DNA of 64,000 bases from Planctomycetota bacterium (GTDB taxonomy: Bacteria > Planctomycetota > Planctomycetia > Pirellulales > UBA1268). The position numbers and the translations under genes are program-made. Where the stretch lies: the NCBI GenBank assembly GCA_003669605.1, contig QWOP01000042.1, positions 1-64,000 on the forward strand. The letters run 5' to 3'. The first letter of the stretch is position 1. Each line of letters starts with the position of its first letter. Positions 40,802-49,628 of the stretch are shown here, one piece after another. The notes below the pieces were generated by a model. That model did not search any database and was not told the origin of the DNA. It saw nothing but the letters and a program-made list of their open reading frames with translations.

Positions 40802-41818
40802 TCAAAAAAGAAGGCCTTGCACCCCCCTCCAGCTGAATTGCCAGGTGAGTTGATGGAGGACAAAGGCCACAGCCAGATCCCCCCCTGTGAAACCGACCGC
40901 CGACAGCCAGTCGGCCACAGGAACCGCCAACCGCTGGCCCAGAGTGCTCCCATCCGCCGGAGCCACAGGAGGGTCGAAGGATTGGTGGTCCTGTGTCACG
41001 GAATGCTCGACCTTACCCGGTCGCTCGGGGCTGACCACCATCCTCTGGGCCAACCTGCGGAGTCCGCCGCAGATTATGGTCATGCCTGCCAGCATCACCA
41101 CGGCCTGCCATCCCAGTGCGGCCCCAGCCAGTATGAAACCGTCCCGAACGGCCGGTGAGCCCCGGGCCCCCAGGAGGATCCCAGCAGCGATTCCCAAGAC
41201 ACTCACGATCAACCCTCGCCCCCAGCCCACCGCTAGCCACGCCTGACTCCCCGGCCAAGGGCCGACCGGCTGCATCGCCGGCCAGGCCATGACCGCCAGC
41301 AGTGTTGCCAGCAGCGCGATTCTCCGCCAACGAAGTGGAACCCGCTGTCCATCCGCCTCGACAGCCGCGGCCACGAGGATCGCAAACAGCACCCAAACAT
41401 GCAGGGCCGTGGCGGCAACAAGCCTCCAATCGGGATGGAGCAGCAGCGCGTCGGCTCCAGCCCGCCCTGATGCGAAGACCGTGCCGGGGAGCGTACGCCC
41501 CCCCGAGAGGAGCTGTGCTCCAGCCAGCCCACCAATGAGCAGCGCCGAAACCGCCTCCACAAGCGGATAGCCGGCGGCAATCGGCGCGCGGCAGTCGCGG
41601 CACCTCCCCTTGAGCACGAACCACCCAAGGATCGGCAGATTGTCAAACCATCGGATCGATGCTCCACAGGCGGGACAGTGTGACCCTCCGTGGACGACCG
41701 ATTCACCCCGTGGCAGGCGGTAGACGACGACGTTCAAGAAACTCCCCAAGTTGGCGCCGAGCACCACCAGAAACGCCGCCACGAGGCCATCGGTGAGTGG
41801 GACGATCCAGTGGTCCAT
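40802..41818 (-). CDS. Type 4 prepilin peptidase-like membrane protein with a weak A24 active site
   Basis: The 338-residue protein begins with the typical prepilin methyltransferase region: GSFLNVVVYRLPRGESV, a Cys-x2-Cys (HCPACGAS) and a second Cys-x2-Cys (GRCRDCRAP). About seven membrane helices follow. The first peptidase Asp seems present (VEADGQRVP), but the second, normally in GxGD, falls in AVRDGFILAG with its glycines lost. So N-methylation may persist while cleavage is doubtful. A 60-residue soluble insert near residue 270 is Pro/Asp-rich. No pilin gene is nearby. Confidence 0.75.
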   Translation of the reverse strand: MDHWIVPLTDGLVAAFLVVLGANLGSFLNVVVYRLPRGESVVHGGSHCPACGASIRWFDNLPILGWFVLKGRCRDCRAPIAAGYPLVEAVSALLIGGLAGAQLLSGGRTLPGTVFASGRAGADALLLHPDWRLVAATALHVWVLFAILVAAAVEADGQRVPLRWRRIALLATLLAVMAWPAMQPVGPWPGSQAWLAVGWGRGLIVSVLGIAAGILLGARGSPAVRDGFILAGAALGWQAVVMLAGMTIICGGLRRLAQRMVVSPERPGKVEHSVTQDHQSFDPPVAPADGSTLGQRLAVPVADWLSAVGFTGGDLAVAFVLHQLTWQFSWRGVQGLLF

Positions 41819-41951
41819 CGTATCCAGAGCGGGAGAGCGGAAACGCTTGGCAGCGCGTGGGAAGATGGGGGTCTTTCGGTTAGGGTACCGGAAGATCCTC
41901 ATTCCTTCGCGCAACTGGATTGTTGGACCTTGGCCCGGCAGTTCCTATTCC

Positions 41952-42986
41952 ATGCACAGCCCCCCCCCCATCTCCACGCCCCCTCCCTCCCCGCCAGCGA
42001 CGTCCCGCGGCAGTTGGCGGAGCCTTGTGCTGAGGCTGGCGGTGACGCTTGGCTTGATGGCACTTGCCTTACGGGGGGTCGATGCAGCGAGTCTGCGCGA
42101 GCAGATGGCGGCAACGCAGTGGCGATGGTGGGGGATCGGGCTGGTGGTGGCTCTGTGCCTCCAGGTCATGGGGGGCATCCGCTGGGCGGCACTGGCTCGA
42201 CCCCTCGGCTTTGACTTTCCGCTGCGGTTTTTCATCGCGCGATTCTTCGAAGGTTCATTCTTTGGCCTCTTCCTGCCGACGTCGATTGGCGGCGACGTGT
42301 TCAAGGCCTACCGCTTGTCCGACACGGCCCACGGCCGACTGCTGGCAGGCTGCACAGTGCTCGCCGACCGCTTGTCGGGGCTGGCGGCCCTGGTTGTCGT
42401 GGGGAGCACCGCGTTTCTCGCCCGCGAGTGGTCGCTGGGATCGATTTCCACGATCCTTCTCGGGGCCACGCTCTTGGCCAGCGTCATGATCCCGGTTCGC
42501 CTGGCGGTGGGCGCCCTCGACCGGATCGTGGCAGCTCTCCCCCCGCACCTCCGCATCGGACGATTCCTCTCTGGACTCCTTCCCTACCAACGGCAACCGG
42601 GGCTGTTTGTCCGCGCGATCGCCTGGAGCATGTTTGTGCAGATGGGAGTCGCAATCGTGGTGGCATGCGCCGGCCGGGCGGCTGGTGCGCCCCTGCCGTT
42701 GTCGTATTGGTTCGAGATCGTTCCCGTTGTTTCGCTGGCGATGGTGCTGCCGCTGAGCATCGGTGGCCTCGGCGTCCGCGAGGAGGGATTGACCAGGATG
42801 CTCGCCCCGGCCGGCGTGCCTGCGGAGACCGCGATCGCCATCGGACTGTTGTGGTTCCTGACCACGATCGTCTGCGGCCTCGTGGGAGGAGCGCTGTTTC
42901 TCACCGACAGGAGTCCCTCCACATCGATTCCAAACCGAGGGGCACGGGAAAGCGATGCGGCTGCGGAGCGCATTCCCACCGCTTGA
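41952..42986 (+). CDS. LPG-synthase-type (UPF0104) multi-span membrane protein
   Basis: The 344-residue protein has about eight membrane helices and family strings RFFEGSFFGLFLPTSIGGDVFKAYRL and PLSIGGLGVREEG. It lacks the C-terminal aminoacyl-transferase domain of MprF, so it is the membrane half alone. Such proteins are linked to lipid flipping and glycolipid work; the substrate is unknown. The ATG at 41952 follows a divergent gap of about 130 nt from the prepilin peptidase gene. Confidence 0.85.
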   Translation: MHSPPPISTPPPSPPATSRGSWRSLVLRLAVTLGLMALALRGVDAASLREQMAATQWRWWGIGLVVALCLQVMGGIRWAALARPLGFDFPLRFFIARFFEGSFFGLFLPTSIGGDVFKAYRLSDTAHGRLLAGCTVLADRLSGLAALVVVGSTAFLAREWSLGSISTILLGATLLASVMIPVRLAVGALDRIVAALPPHLRIGRFLSGLLPYQRQPGLFVRAIAWSMFVQMGVAIVVACAGRAAGAPLPLSYWFEIVPVVSLAMVLPLSIGGLGVREEGLTRMLAPAGVPAETAIAIGLLWFLTTIVCGLVGGALFLTDRSPSTSIPNRGARESDAAAERIPTA

Positions 42987-43008
42987 GGCGGCATCCGGGG
43001 CTGTTGCA

Positions 43009-43575
43009 TCAAGTCGCCCCGCGGCGGCACGCGTCGACGAGCAGCAGGCCGGCTACGGTCTTGGCGTCGTCGATGATGCCCTCACGGCACATCGTCAGCG
43101 CCTCCTCCCAGCGCACGACGCGGGTCCGAATCTGCTCGCCGGGCTCCAGCGCCTGCGGCCCAGCCACGAGATCCTCGGCGATAAACAGGTGCATCCGCTC
43201 GCGGAGAATTCCCGGGGACATCCAGAACCCTCCGGCCGCGCTCATCCGCCCTGCCCGGTACCCCGTCTCCTCCGCCAATTCACGGGCCGCTGCGGTCGGG
43301 AGCGACTCGACCCGATCGAGCGTGCCGGCGGGCAACTCCAAGAGCGTCATCCCGACCGCCACCCGCACCACCTCCACGAGACAGACCTCCCCTGGGGACA
43401 CCATGGGAACCACCACCACGCTGCCGGGATGCTCGATCACGTCGCGGACCCGCAGCGCGCCGTCGGCACAGCGTTCCCACCGACGGACCACGCGGAATCG
43501 GGCCGCTTCGAGCAGGAGTTCCCTCTTCTCCGGACCACCAGCCGCATCCGGCGACTGCCCTCCGTGGCCTGCCAT
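43009..43575 (-). CDS. Nudix hydrolase, likely ADP-ribose pyrophosphatase
   Basis: The 188-residue protein has a perfect Nudix box (Gly-x5-Glu-x7-Arg-Glu-x2-Glu-Glu-x-Gly: GTLDRVESL then RELAEETGY). The region before it (VVPMVSPGEVCLVEVVR, LELPAGTL) matches ADP-ribose or GDP-mannose pyrophosphatases. It probably recycles nucleotide sugars. The ATG at 43575 is favoured because GGAGG lies 8-10 nt before it; 43590 is an alternative start. It converges on the preceding plus-strand gene. Confidence 0.9.
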   Translation of the reverse strand: MAGHGGQSPDAAGGPEKRELLLEAARFRVVRRWERCADGALRVRDVIEHPGSVVVVPMVSPGEVCLVEVVRVAVGMTLLELPAGTLDRVESLPTAAARELAEETGYRAGRMSAAGGFWMSPGILRERMHLFIAEDLVAGPQALEPGEQIRTRVVRWEEALTMCREGIIDDAKTVAGLLLVDACRRGAT

Positions 43576-43655
43576 CGTTGATTCCTCCATTGGCCTGTGG
43601 TTGCTTTCCGTTCCCCGCCTTGCTCCTTCCGCTCCCCTCTCAGAGACCGACTGCC

Positions 43656-44672
43656 TCAAACAGGCAGCGTCACCCACCGCGCTACGACCCCATCCACCAA
43701 GAACTCCGATCCTTCACTCAGGCTCCCGGTGCGGATCAATCCCAGGCCGAGCCAGCCACCGAGAAGAGGCGACGGCCCGGCAGAAGTCAGCGTGCCCACG
43801 ACCCGGCCCGGTTCGCCGCTGCTGATCACCTCTGCTCCCACCCGCAACTCCTCCGCCGCGACGACTCCCACAAACCGGCGGTTGACATGCCCCAACGCAT
43901 CGAGTCGGGCAACAGTTTCCTGGCCGAGATAGCACCCCTTGGTAAACGAAATCGCCTCCGCGTTGCGGTGGAGTTCCTGCGGCAGGGTCTTGGGAGGAAT
44001 ATCGGCGACTCCCGGCCGGCCCTGTTCGCGGCGGACCGCGTCGATCGCGGCAGCATCCGCCTCTGGCAACCCAGCCGCTTGGAACAGTTCGACAAGCCGT
44101 TCCCGCTCAGCAGCGGCAACGCGCACGAGGAAGGAGTCCGGGCCCGCCCACTCCCCGCGCACCACTGCCGAGCGAACACCGCCGCAGTCCCCTTCGAGGC
44201 GCCCAGCTGCGAGCCCGAGGGCGCTTGCTCCATCATGACCAAGGGGGGTCGCCGGGAGCGGACCGCGATACCGCGCCGCCAGCCATTCCGCTGCCGCAGG
44301 CCCCGCCAGGATCAGCGCCGCAAAGCGCGCAGAGCAATCCACAATCTCCAATTTTTCGCGGATGTGATACCGCTCGAGATGGGCGGCCAACGACCATCCC
44401 AGGCTTGGTTCGGCCTCGATCCACACCCCATCGGACGTGCGCAGGATCGTGGCCCACGAGAGCACATGCCCACGGGAGTCGGTGAAGAATGATTCCACCC
44501 CGGCCCCGGCGGCCAACCGAGCCACGGCAGCCGTGGTGAATCCATCGACGAACTTGGCGGCCTCATCCCCCCCCACAACCACCGACAGCCGTGGCCCCGG
44601 GTCCAGCCAAGCGACGCTCCCGCGGAGCGCGTGGTAGCCGACGGGTGCCGCGAAGTGTGGAAGGGATGGCAT
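43656..44672 (-). CDS. ygfZ: YgfZ/GcvT-like folate-binding protein
   Basis: The 338-residue protein has the GcvT-like fold and the YgfZ signature KGCYLGQETVAR. By homology YgfZ supports repair or assembly of iron-sulfur proteins in a folate-dependent way. The ATG at 44672 opens MPSLPHFAAP; a longer frame to 45122 has no support. The Nudix gene follows after 80 nt on the same strand. The window's molybdopterin oxidoreductase is a possible client with an Fe-S cluster, though that is guesswork. Confidence 0.9.
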   Translation of the reverse strand: MPSLPHFAAPVGYHALRGSVAWLDPGPRLSVVVGGDEAAKFVDGFTTAAVARLAAGAGVESFFTDSRGHVLSWATILRTSDGVWIEAEPSLGWSLAAHLERYHIREKLEIVDCSARFAALILAGPAAAEWLAARYRGPLPATPLGHDGASALGLAAGRLEGDCGGVRSAVVRGEWAGPDSFLVRVAAAERERLVELFQAAGLPEADAAAIDAVRREQGRPGVADIPPKTLPQELHRNAEAISFTKGCYLGQETVARLDALGHVNRRFVGVVAAEELRVGAEVISSGEPGRVVGTLTSAGPSPLLGGWLGLGLIRTGSLSEGSEFLVDGVVARWVTLPV

Positions 44673-45026
44673 GTGCCGTCTCCATTTCTGGTGGGCCCCC
44701 TGGCCAGTCGGTCGGAAGGGACTGTCCGGCGAAGTCAATAAATCGGTAGAAAAAATTCGGTGGGGCGCGAACGACCGTCGATTGGCCCGCGTACTTCTTT
44801 CTGTCACGGGCCCAGTCGGCTCCGGACACTGGCTGGCCAGCGACGGCTCCAAACCCCGCTTGCCACCAGCAGTAGATTGATCCAGTCGGATTCTCCTGGC
44901 AAGGCGGAATCCGGTTCTGGCGAGCGGCGTCCGCGCCGACCAACTTCTTTCTGCCCGCTGATTCCCCTGAATGACACTCCGCGCCACCGGTGCGCCCTGA
45001 GCCCGATTCGAAGGAGACTTTTCACC
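44673..45026. promoter_or_regulatory. 354-nt divergent intergenic region before the HTH regulator
   Basis: No gene is supported on either strand. It includes an AT-rich patch (44736-44760, GTCAATAAATCGG then AAAAAATTCGG) that could carry the ygfZ promoter. The AAGGAG ribosome site of the HTH gene ends the region. Confidence 0.4.
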
Positions 45027-45662
45027 ATGGCTACCGTGCACTACCAGAGCAACTGCCGCGACGGCTTTGATGACACTGACGACGTCTTTCGCGATCCGTT
45101 TGCAGTCGCCGACAGCGGTCACTCCGACGTGGTGCGCGCTGCCAACGAGTACGGGCAGCGCACCATCTCCGCCGATCCACTACCACGGCCCTCGCGGCAT
45201 GGCCGCAAACGCCTCCACCGGTTGTCCGACGTGCGGCAGCAGCAGGGGGTCACGCTGCGGAACATCTCCAGACGGCTCGGCTTGGATCTGGCGGTCGTCC
45301 GCCGTCAGGAGGAGGATGATTGCGATCTGCGAATCTCCGATCTGCTCCGCTGGCAGGAAGTCCTGGAAGTGCCGATCGCCGAACTGCTCGTCGAGGGAGA
45401 TGGGCAACTCTCTGGCCCGGTGCTCGAGCGGTCGCGGATGGTGAAGTTGATGAAGACCGCCGCCGCCATCCGCGAACAGGCTGACGGCGCCGCCACGCAG
45501 CGACTCGCCAGCATGCTCATCAGCCAGATCTTGGAGATCATGCCGGAATTGGAAGATGTCTCGCCTTGGCACAACGTCAGCCAGCGACGCACTCTCGACG
45601 ACGTCGGCCGGGCGGCACGTTGCCCGGTCTCGGAGGAGACGTTCCGCAGGGAGCCCCAGTAG
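45027..45662 (+). CDS. XRE-like helix-turn-helix regulator
   Basis: The 211-residue protein has a disordered, acidic N-terminus (about 1-60), then a lambda-repressor-type HTH: LSDVRQQQGVTLRNISRRLG, LAVVRRQEED, ISDLLRWQEVLEVP. The C-terminal 90 residues are helical (RSRMVKLMKTAAAIREQADG) and may form a dimer. AAGGAG precedes the ATG. The promoter target is unknown; with no operon partner, a global or self-regulating role fits. Confidence 0.8.
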   Translation: MATVHYQSNCRDGFDDTDDVFRDPFAVADSGHSDVVRAANEYGQRTISADPLPRPSRHGRKRLHRLSDVRQQQGVTLRNISRRLGLDLAVVRRQEEDDCDLRISDLLRWQEVLEVPIAELLVEGDGQLSGPVLERSRMVKLMKTAAAIREQADGAATQRLASMLISQILEIMPELEDVSPWHNVSQRRTLDDVGRAARCPVSEETFRREPQ

Positions 45663-45778
45663 CCCCCCAGCGGCAGAGCCGACTTGTGGGCGCGAGGGGG
45701 CCTGTCTACGATTCCATTCGCGAGTCGAAAATCACGGTATTTTCGACCGCCTTTACCGGAAACGAGGGCTTCCCGACC

Positions 45779-45865
45779 ATGTTCTCCCTGCTCGGCGTGC
45801 TGGGAATCGCATTGATCCTGTTTGTCGTCGTGGCTGCGACGGCCGGCATCGTCCTCGGGAAATGA
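45779..45865 (+). CDS. 28-residue putative membrane peptide
   Basis: The frame reads MFSLLGVLGIALILFVVV and then a short tail ending GIVLGK, a single membrane helix. GAGGG lies 9 nt before the ATG, and the upstream 60 nt are AT-richer than the average here. It could be a small subunit or a toxin-like peptide, or chance; one-helix short proteins are easy to overcall. Confidence 0.45.
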   Translation: MFSLLGVLGIALILFVVVAATAGIVLGK

Positions 45866-45905
45866 TGTTTGCCGCCCGTCGCCGCGGCGGCTCCCGGCGC
45901 ACGCT

Positions 45906-46319
45906 TCATTGATCAGGTTGGTCCGGTTGGTCAGGCAGGCCCCTCGCTCCCGACTCGGCGGGATGACGATGCCTGCCCAGGGTGCCGCTGACCATCACCC
46001 CCAAAAACGCCCCCAGCGTGCCGCCGAGAATCAGCCAGGCGGCAATCGCCAAGCCGATATAGTCCCTCAGCCAGACCCGCAGTGGTGGCTCGGCACTGCG
46101 CGGTACCTTCCGCTGCACCGGCCCCTCCCGCCCGGTCTGGGCCCGCATGTCGCGGCGAAAAACTTCCCAATCTGCCTGAGCTTCCGGGGCGTCCAAACTT
46201 TCCAGCCAGCCTGGACGAGACCTGAGGAGAAGCACCGGCGGCACGGCCAGCACGGCCAACCAGCAGGCGGCAAAGAGGATGCCGATGACGCGGGATGTCG
46301 GCGCTTGCAATCGGGGCAT
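45906..46319 (-). CDS. Two-helix membrane protein of unknown function
   Basis: The 137-residue product has helices at about residues 9-30 and 92-115, with a charged 60-residue loop between, and a His/Arg-rich C-terminus ending in a triple DQP repeat. No family was recognised. The ATG at 46319 gives a short N-terminus before the first helix. It is divergent from the exported protein gene at 46497. Confidence 0.6.
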   Translation of the reverse strand: MPRLQAPTSRVIGILFAACWLAVLAVPPVLLLRSRPGWLESLDAPEAQADWEVFRRDMRAQTGREGPVQRKVPRSAEPPLRVWLRDYIGLAIAAWLILGGTLGAFLGVMVSGTLGRHRHPAESGARGLPDQPDQPDQ

Positions 46320-46496
46320 GGTTGTTTCCTCGGGCCCTCGTGGGGGCCGACACAGCGGCATTCACCGCACCGCTGCTCCATTCTTCACCCCTGCACTGCT
46401 GTCGCAACCGCTCTGGCATCAACCGCGGTGGCTTGCTACTGTCCGCCCCGCCGAGGGCCCCCGCCCACCCATCTTCATTGCCAAGGAACCGTTCGC

Positions 46497-47582
46497 GTGA
46501 AACCGGTCACCTTCCAAAACGTACCACGCTGGCTGCCGGCGCTGATCTGCCTGGCTGCCGTCGGCGTTTCCGAGGCCCACGGTCAAAGCGGCTGGTTGCC
46601 GGCCTCTTGGTTCACTCCGGCGGAGATCGACTCCAAGGCGATGTTTCCTCTGGCGGAGAAGGATGGCCCGTGGCTTGTGCTGGCCACGACGTTTCGGGGT
46701 GAAGGCGCCCGTGATGACGCCCGTCGACTGGTTCAGGAGTTGCGCCGGGTCCAGAAACTCAAGGCATACACCCACGAAAAGGCGTTTGACTACACCGGCG
46801 CCCAACCGGGACGGGGTCTCAATCCCGACGGCTCACCAAAGAAAATGCGCTATGCCAACGCCGAGCAGATTATCGAAGTTGCCGTCCTCGTCGGTGATTT
46901 TGCCTCGTTCGATGACCCACGCGGCCAGAAGGTGCTCGCCAAGGTGAAGGGCCTCCACCCCGAGGCGCTCAGCGGTACCAGCGGCAAGAGCCAGTCCTTC
47001 TCTGATTTCCGCCGCATGGTCGGCCTGGAACGATCGGCCGGGAAGGGCCCGATGCACCTCGCCTTCGTCATCCCCAATCCCCTGTTGCCGGAGGATTACT
47101 TCGCCAGGCAGGAGGTCGACCGGTTCGTCCTCGAGATGAACTCTGACGTCTCCCACTCACTGCTCGACTGCCCGGGGCTGTACTCAGTCCGTGTGGCCAC
47201 ATTCACCGGGGCCGGCACTTTCGACCAGAAGGCGATCGCCGGTGGCGACGATGATGTGCAATTCGAGGGCCGGTTGGTCGAAGCGGCCGACAACGCTCAT
47301 CGGCTCACCGAGGCTCTGCGACGGGCGGGGTGGCAGGCCTGGGAGTACCACGACCGCGAATCGAGCATCGTCTGTGTCGGCAGCCTGCAAGCGGCCACAG
47401 TGCCAGGCGCAGCGGGGAAGGCAGTCCCCCATCCAGAGTTGGTCCGCATCTCCCGGGAACTCGGCCCTGATCCGGCCAAACTCGCCACCGGAGTGCTGTT
47501 GCCCAGGACGATGGCGGGCATCATGCTCGACGTTCAGCCGGCGACGATCCAGGTGCCACGGGCACCGACGGGCTGGCGTTAG
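46497..47582 (+). CDS. Exported protein of unknown function
   Basis: The 361-residue protein starts at a GTG preceded by AAGGAA. It has a signal peptide (about residues 10-30, cleavage near AHGQS). The rest is a soluble mixed alpha/beta protein with repeated sugar/peptidoglycan-like composition and no family I can name. Conserved-looking strings include WLVLATTFRGEGARDDA and EVDRFVLEMN. It is followed 20 nt later by rdgB. Confidence 0.7.
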   Translation: MKPVTFQNVPRWLPALICLAAVGVSEAHGQSGWLPASWFTPAEIDSKAMFPLAEKDGPWLVLATTFRGEGARDDARRLVQELRRVQKLKAYTHEKAFDYTGAQPGRGLNPDGSPKKMRYANAEQIIEVAVLVGDFASFDDPRGQKVLAKVKGLHPEALSGTSGKSQSFSDFRRMVGLERSAGKGPMHLAFVIPNPLLPEDYFARQEVDRFVLEMNSDVSHSLLDCPGLYSVRVATFTGAGTFDQKAIAGGDDDVQFEGRLVEAADNAHRLTEALRRAGWQAWEYHDRESSIVCVGSLQAATVPGAAGKAVPHPELVRISRELGPDPAKLATGVLLPRTMAGIMLDVQPATIQVPRAPTGWR

Positions 47583-47602
47583 CACACAGCCCCGGCAACT
47601 CC

Positions 47603-48241
47603 ATGACACTCGGCCCATCGACCCTCCACCGTGGGGGCCACCTCGTCCTCGGCACCACCAACGCCGGGAAGGTGCGAGAACTGACGATCCTCCTGGCACC
47701 CCACCAGATCGCTGTCCGTTCGCTGGCAGAGTCGCCAGGCGCGGTGGCCGTCGCGGAAACGGGCACCACGTTCGCCGAAAACGCCGCCCTCAAGGCGACC
47801 CAACAGGCCAAAGCCTTGGGCTCCTGGGTGCTGGCCGAAGACAGTGGTCTGGTCGTCGATGCCTTGGGGGGCGCCCCAGGAATCCATTCGGCTCGTTTCG
47901 CCACCGATGACAGCAGCAACAACGCGTTGCTGCTGGAGCGTCTGGCAGGCGTGCCGGCTGGTAGTCGCACCGCCCACTATGCCTGCCACGCCGCCCTCGC
48001 CGACCCGGAGGGGAGGATCGTGGCGGAGTCCAGCGGAGTCTGCTGCGGCCTGATCGCCAACGGCTACGCCGGCGAAGGGGGGTTCGGATACGACCCCCTG
48101 TTCGTCGTTCCAGAGTACCACCGGACCTTCGGGGAACTCTCCCCGGAGGTCAAGGCGTTGATCAGCCACCGGGCTCGGGCCATGCGGAGTTTGCTGCCTG
48201 CGATCCTCCTCCATGCCGGTGCCCCAAGCGTCGCGCGATGA
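47603..48241 (+). CDS. rdgB: Non-canonical purine NTP pyrophosphatase (RdgB/HAM1 family)
   Basis: The 212-residue protein has the family motifs: GTTNAGKVREL (phosphate and substrate loop), EDSGLVVDALGG, YAGEGGFGYDPLF and ALISHRARAM. It hydrolyses XTP, dITP and ITP to monophosphates, keeping them out of DNA. The last 80 nt overlap the 3' end of the convergent glycosyltransferase gene. Confidence 0.95.
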   Translation: MTLGPSTLHRGGHLVLGTTNAGKVRELTILLAPHQIAVRSLAESPGAVAVAETGTTFAENAALKATQQAKALGSWVLAEDSGLVVDALGGAPGIHSARFATDDSSNNALLLERLAGVPAGSRTAHYACHAALADPEGRIVAESSGVCCGLIANGYAGEGGFGYDPLFVVPEYHRTFGELSPEVKALISHRARAMRSLLPAILLHAGAPSVAR

Positions 48242-49292
48242 CATCGACGACGGCTGGCGTGCCATCCATGCGGCCGACCACCCCCGCCAACGCCGGCTGG
48301 AAGCGATCGAGCCGGGCGAGGAACAGCTCGACCCGCTCAGCCGTCACCTCCTCGAGCGGGCAATACTCGCCGCAGCCCGTGGCCTCGAGGAAGTGGCTGT
48401 TCATCAACTGCTCTGCATGCGAACTCTCTGGGAGGACCAGCATCGGTTTGCCGAGGTGCAAGGCCTCGCCGATGAGTTGATTGCCGGCCGCCGCAATCAG
48501 CGCCCGGCAATGCACGAGATCGTCGACGAATCTCGTCTCGTCGATGTCGTGGAATGTCATGCCGCCGACGGGATCGCGCCCTCCCAGTCCATACACTCGC
48601 ACCGGCACTCCGCAGTCGGCCAGGGCGGCAAGCGCCGAAAAAGGCGTGTGCCGGCGGAGATAGCTGACGACGAATCCACCGTCGGCCGGTTTGGCCCGCA
48701 CGATCTCCCGGCGCAACAGCGGACCGACCTGGACGACATGCTCCCAGCCACGCCGCAGCGGGGGACGAAAAAACGCCGAGACTACAGTGTCGGCTGCGCC
48801 CGACAGGTACATCCAGACCGCCTGGCTCATGAGCCAGGCCTGCCACTGCAGCGACCACGGGAGCGTGCCCAGATCGTAGGCCAGGAGAAAGTGCTGATGA
48901 TCGACGCTGACCAGCGGGATCTGCTGTCGGGCGCAAGCCCTCGGGAGTGATGGCTCGAAGTCTGTGACCGCCAGATCGGCGCCGAAGGCGTCGAGCTCCG
49001 CCATCAGGCGATCGACGAGCGGACCGAGCGACCTGGCCTGGAAATCGAGGCCAGCGGCGATCGACTTCATCACGTCCAGCCGCCCGCCGGTGTACTGAAA
49101 CAGCAGTCCGGGAATCTCTCGAACCTCGACGCCCCCCTTCCCAGCAGGGAAACGCCGTCCCAAAAAGGCAAGGGCATCGCCGGAGGTGTAGATGAGAATC
49201 TCGTGGTCGTCCTCGAGTTGCTCAACGAGCGTGCCGATCCGCGTCGCGTGACCGCGGCCTTCACCGCACAGGCTGATCGCGATTTTCGCCAT
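48162..49292 (-). CDS. GT-B glycosyltransferase (MurG-like / MJ1255 family)
   Basis: The 376-residue protein has a GT-B fold: an N-terminal GEGRGHATRI glycine-rich loop, and a C-terminal nucleotide-sugar-binding block (AAAGNQLIGEALHLGKPMLVLPESSHAEQLMN). These features fit a family of processive or glycolipid glycosyltransferases such as MJ1255. The acceptor is unknown. The ATG at 49292 follows GGAAG. It converges on rdgB and overlaps it by 80 nt. Confidence 0.85.
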   Translation of the reverse strand: MAKIAISLCGEGRGHATRIGTLVEQLEDDHEILIYTSGDALAFLGRRFPAGKGGVEVREIPGLLFQYTGGRLDVMKSIAAGLDFQARSLGPLVDRLMAELDAFGADLAVTDFEPSLPRACARQQIPLVSVDHQHFLLAYDLGTLPWSLQWQAWLMSQAVWMYLSGAADTVVSAFFRPPLRRGWEHVVQVGPLLRREIVRAKPADGGFVVSYLRRHTPFSALAALADCGVPVRVYGLGGRDPVGGMTFHDIDETRFVDDLVHCRALIAAAGNQLIGEALHLGKPMLVLPESSHAEQLMNSHFLEATGCGEYCPLEEVTAERVELFLARLDRFQPALAGVVGRMDGTPAVVDVIARRLGHRHGGGSQAANSAWPEPGG

Positions 49293-49628
49293 CGACAGAC
49301 TTCCGCAGGCGTAGCCCACGCCCCCGACCGACAGGACCACCACCAATTCTCCGCAACGAACACGGGCTGCGTGGGGACATTGTGCCGGGCGGATCGAGAA
49401 TCAGCCAGAGACCGGTGCCTCCCGCTGCATGGCCTGGCAGGCTGTGGAGAGACTGCCTTCAACAAGTTGCACGCGGCGGTCGGGCCGGCAGTTGATCCAC
49501 AGCCTGCCTTGCCCACCGGAACGCTTCTTGTGCAACTGCCAACGGCGTAGACTGACTGTCTCCTCAAGTTTACCGCTTGGGAGCAGCACCATCTGCTGCT
49601 CCCTTCTTCCCTCCATTCTGGTCCGACC
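49293..49628. other. 336-nt divergent gap with a 13-bp inverted repeat
   Basis: No gene is supported. The section at 49436-49508 holds an inverted repeat and copy C of a dispersed repeat. Promoters for both neighbours should be here. Confidence 0.45.
49436..49508 (+). repeat. Inverted-repeat element, copy C of a dispersed intergenic repeat
   Basis: Arms GGCAGGCTGTGGA (49436-49448) and TCCACAGCCTGCC (49496-49508) pair perfectly. Inside is a core, 49479-49507, that matches 60418-60446 at 27 of 29 positions. This is compatible with a short non-autonomous element. Confidence 0.55.
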
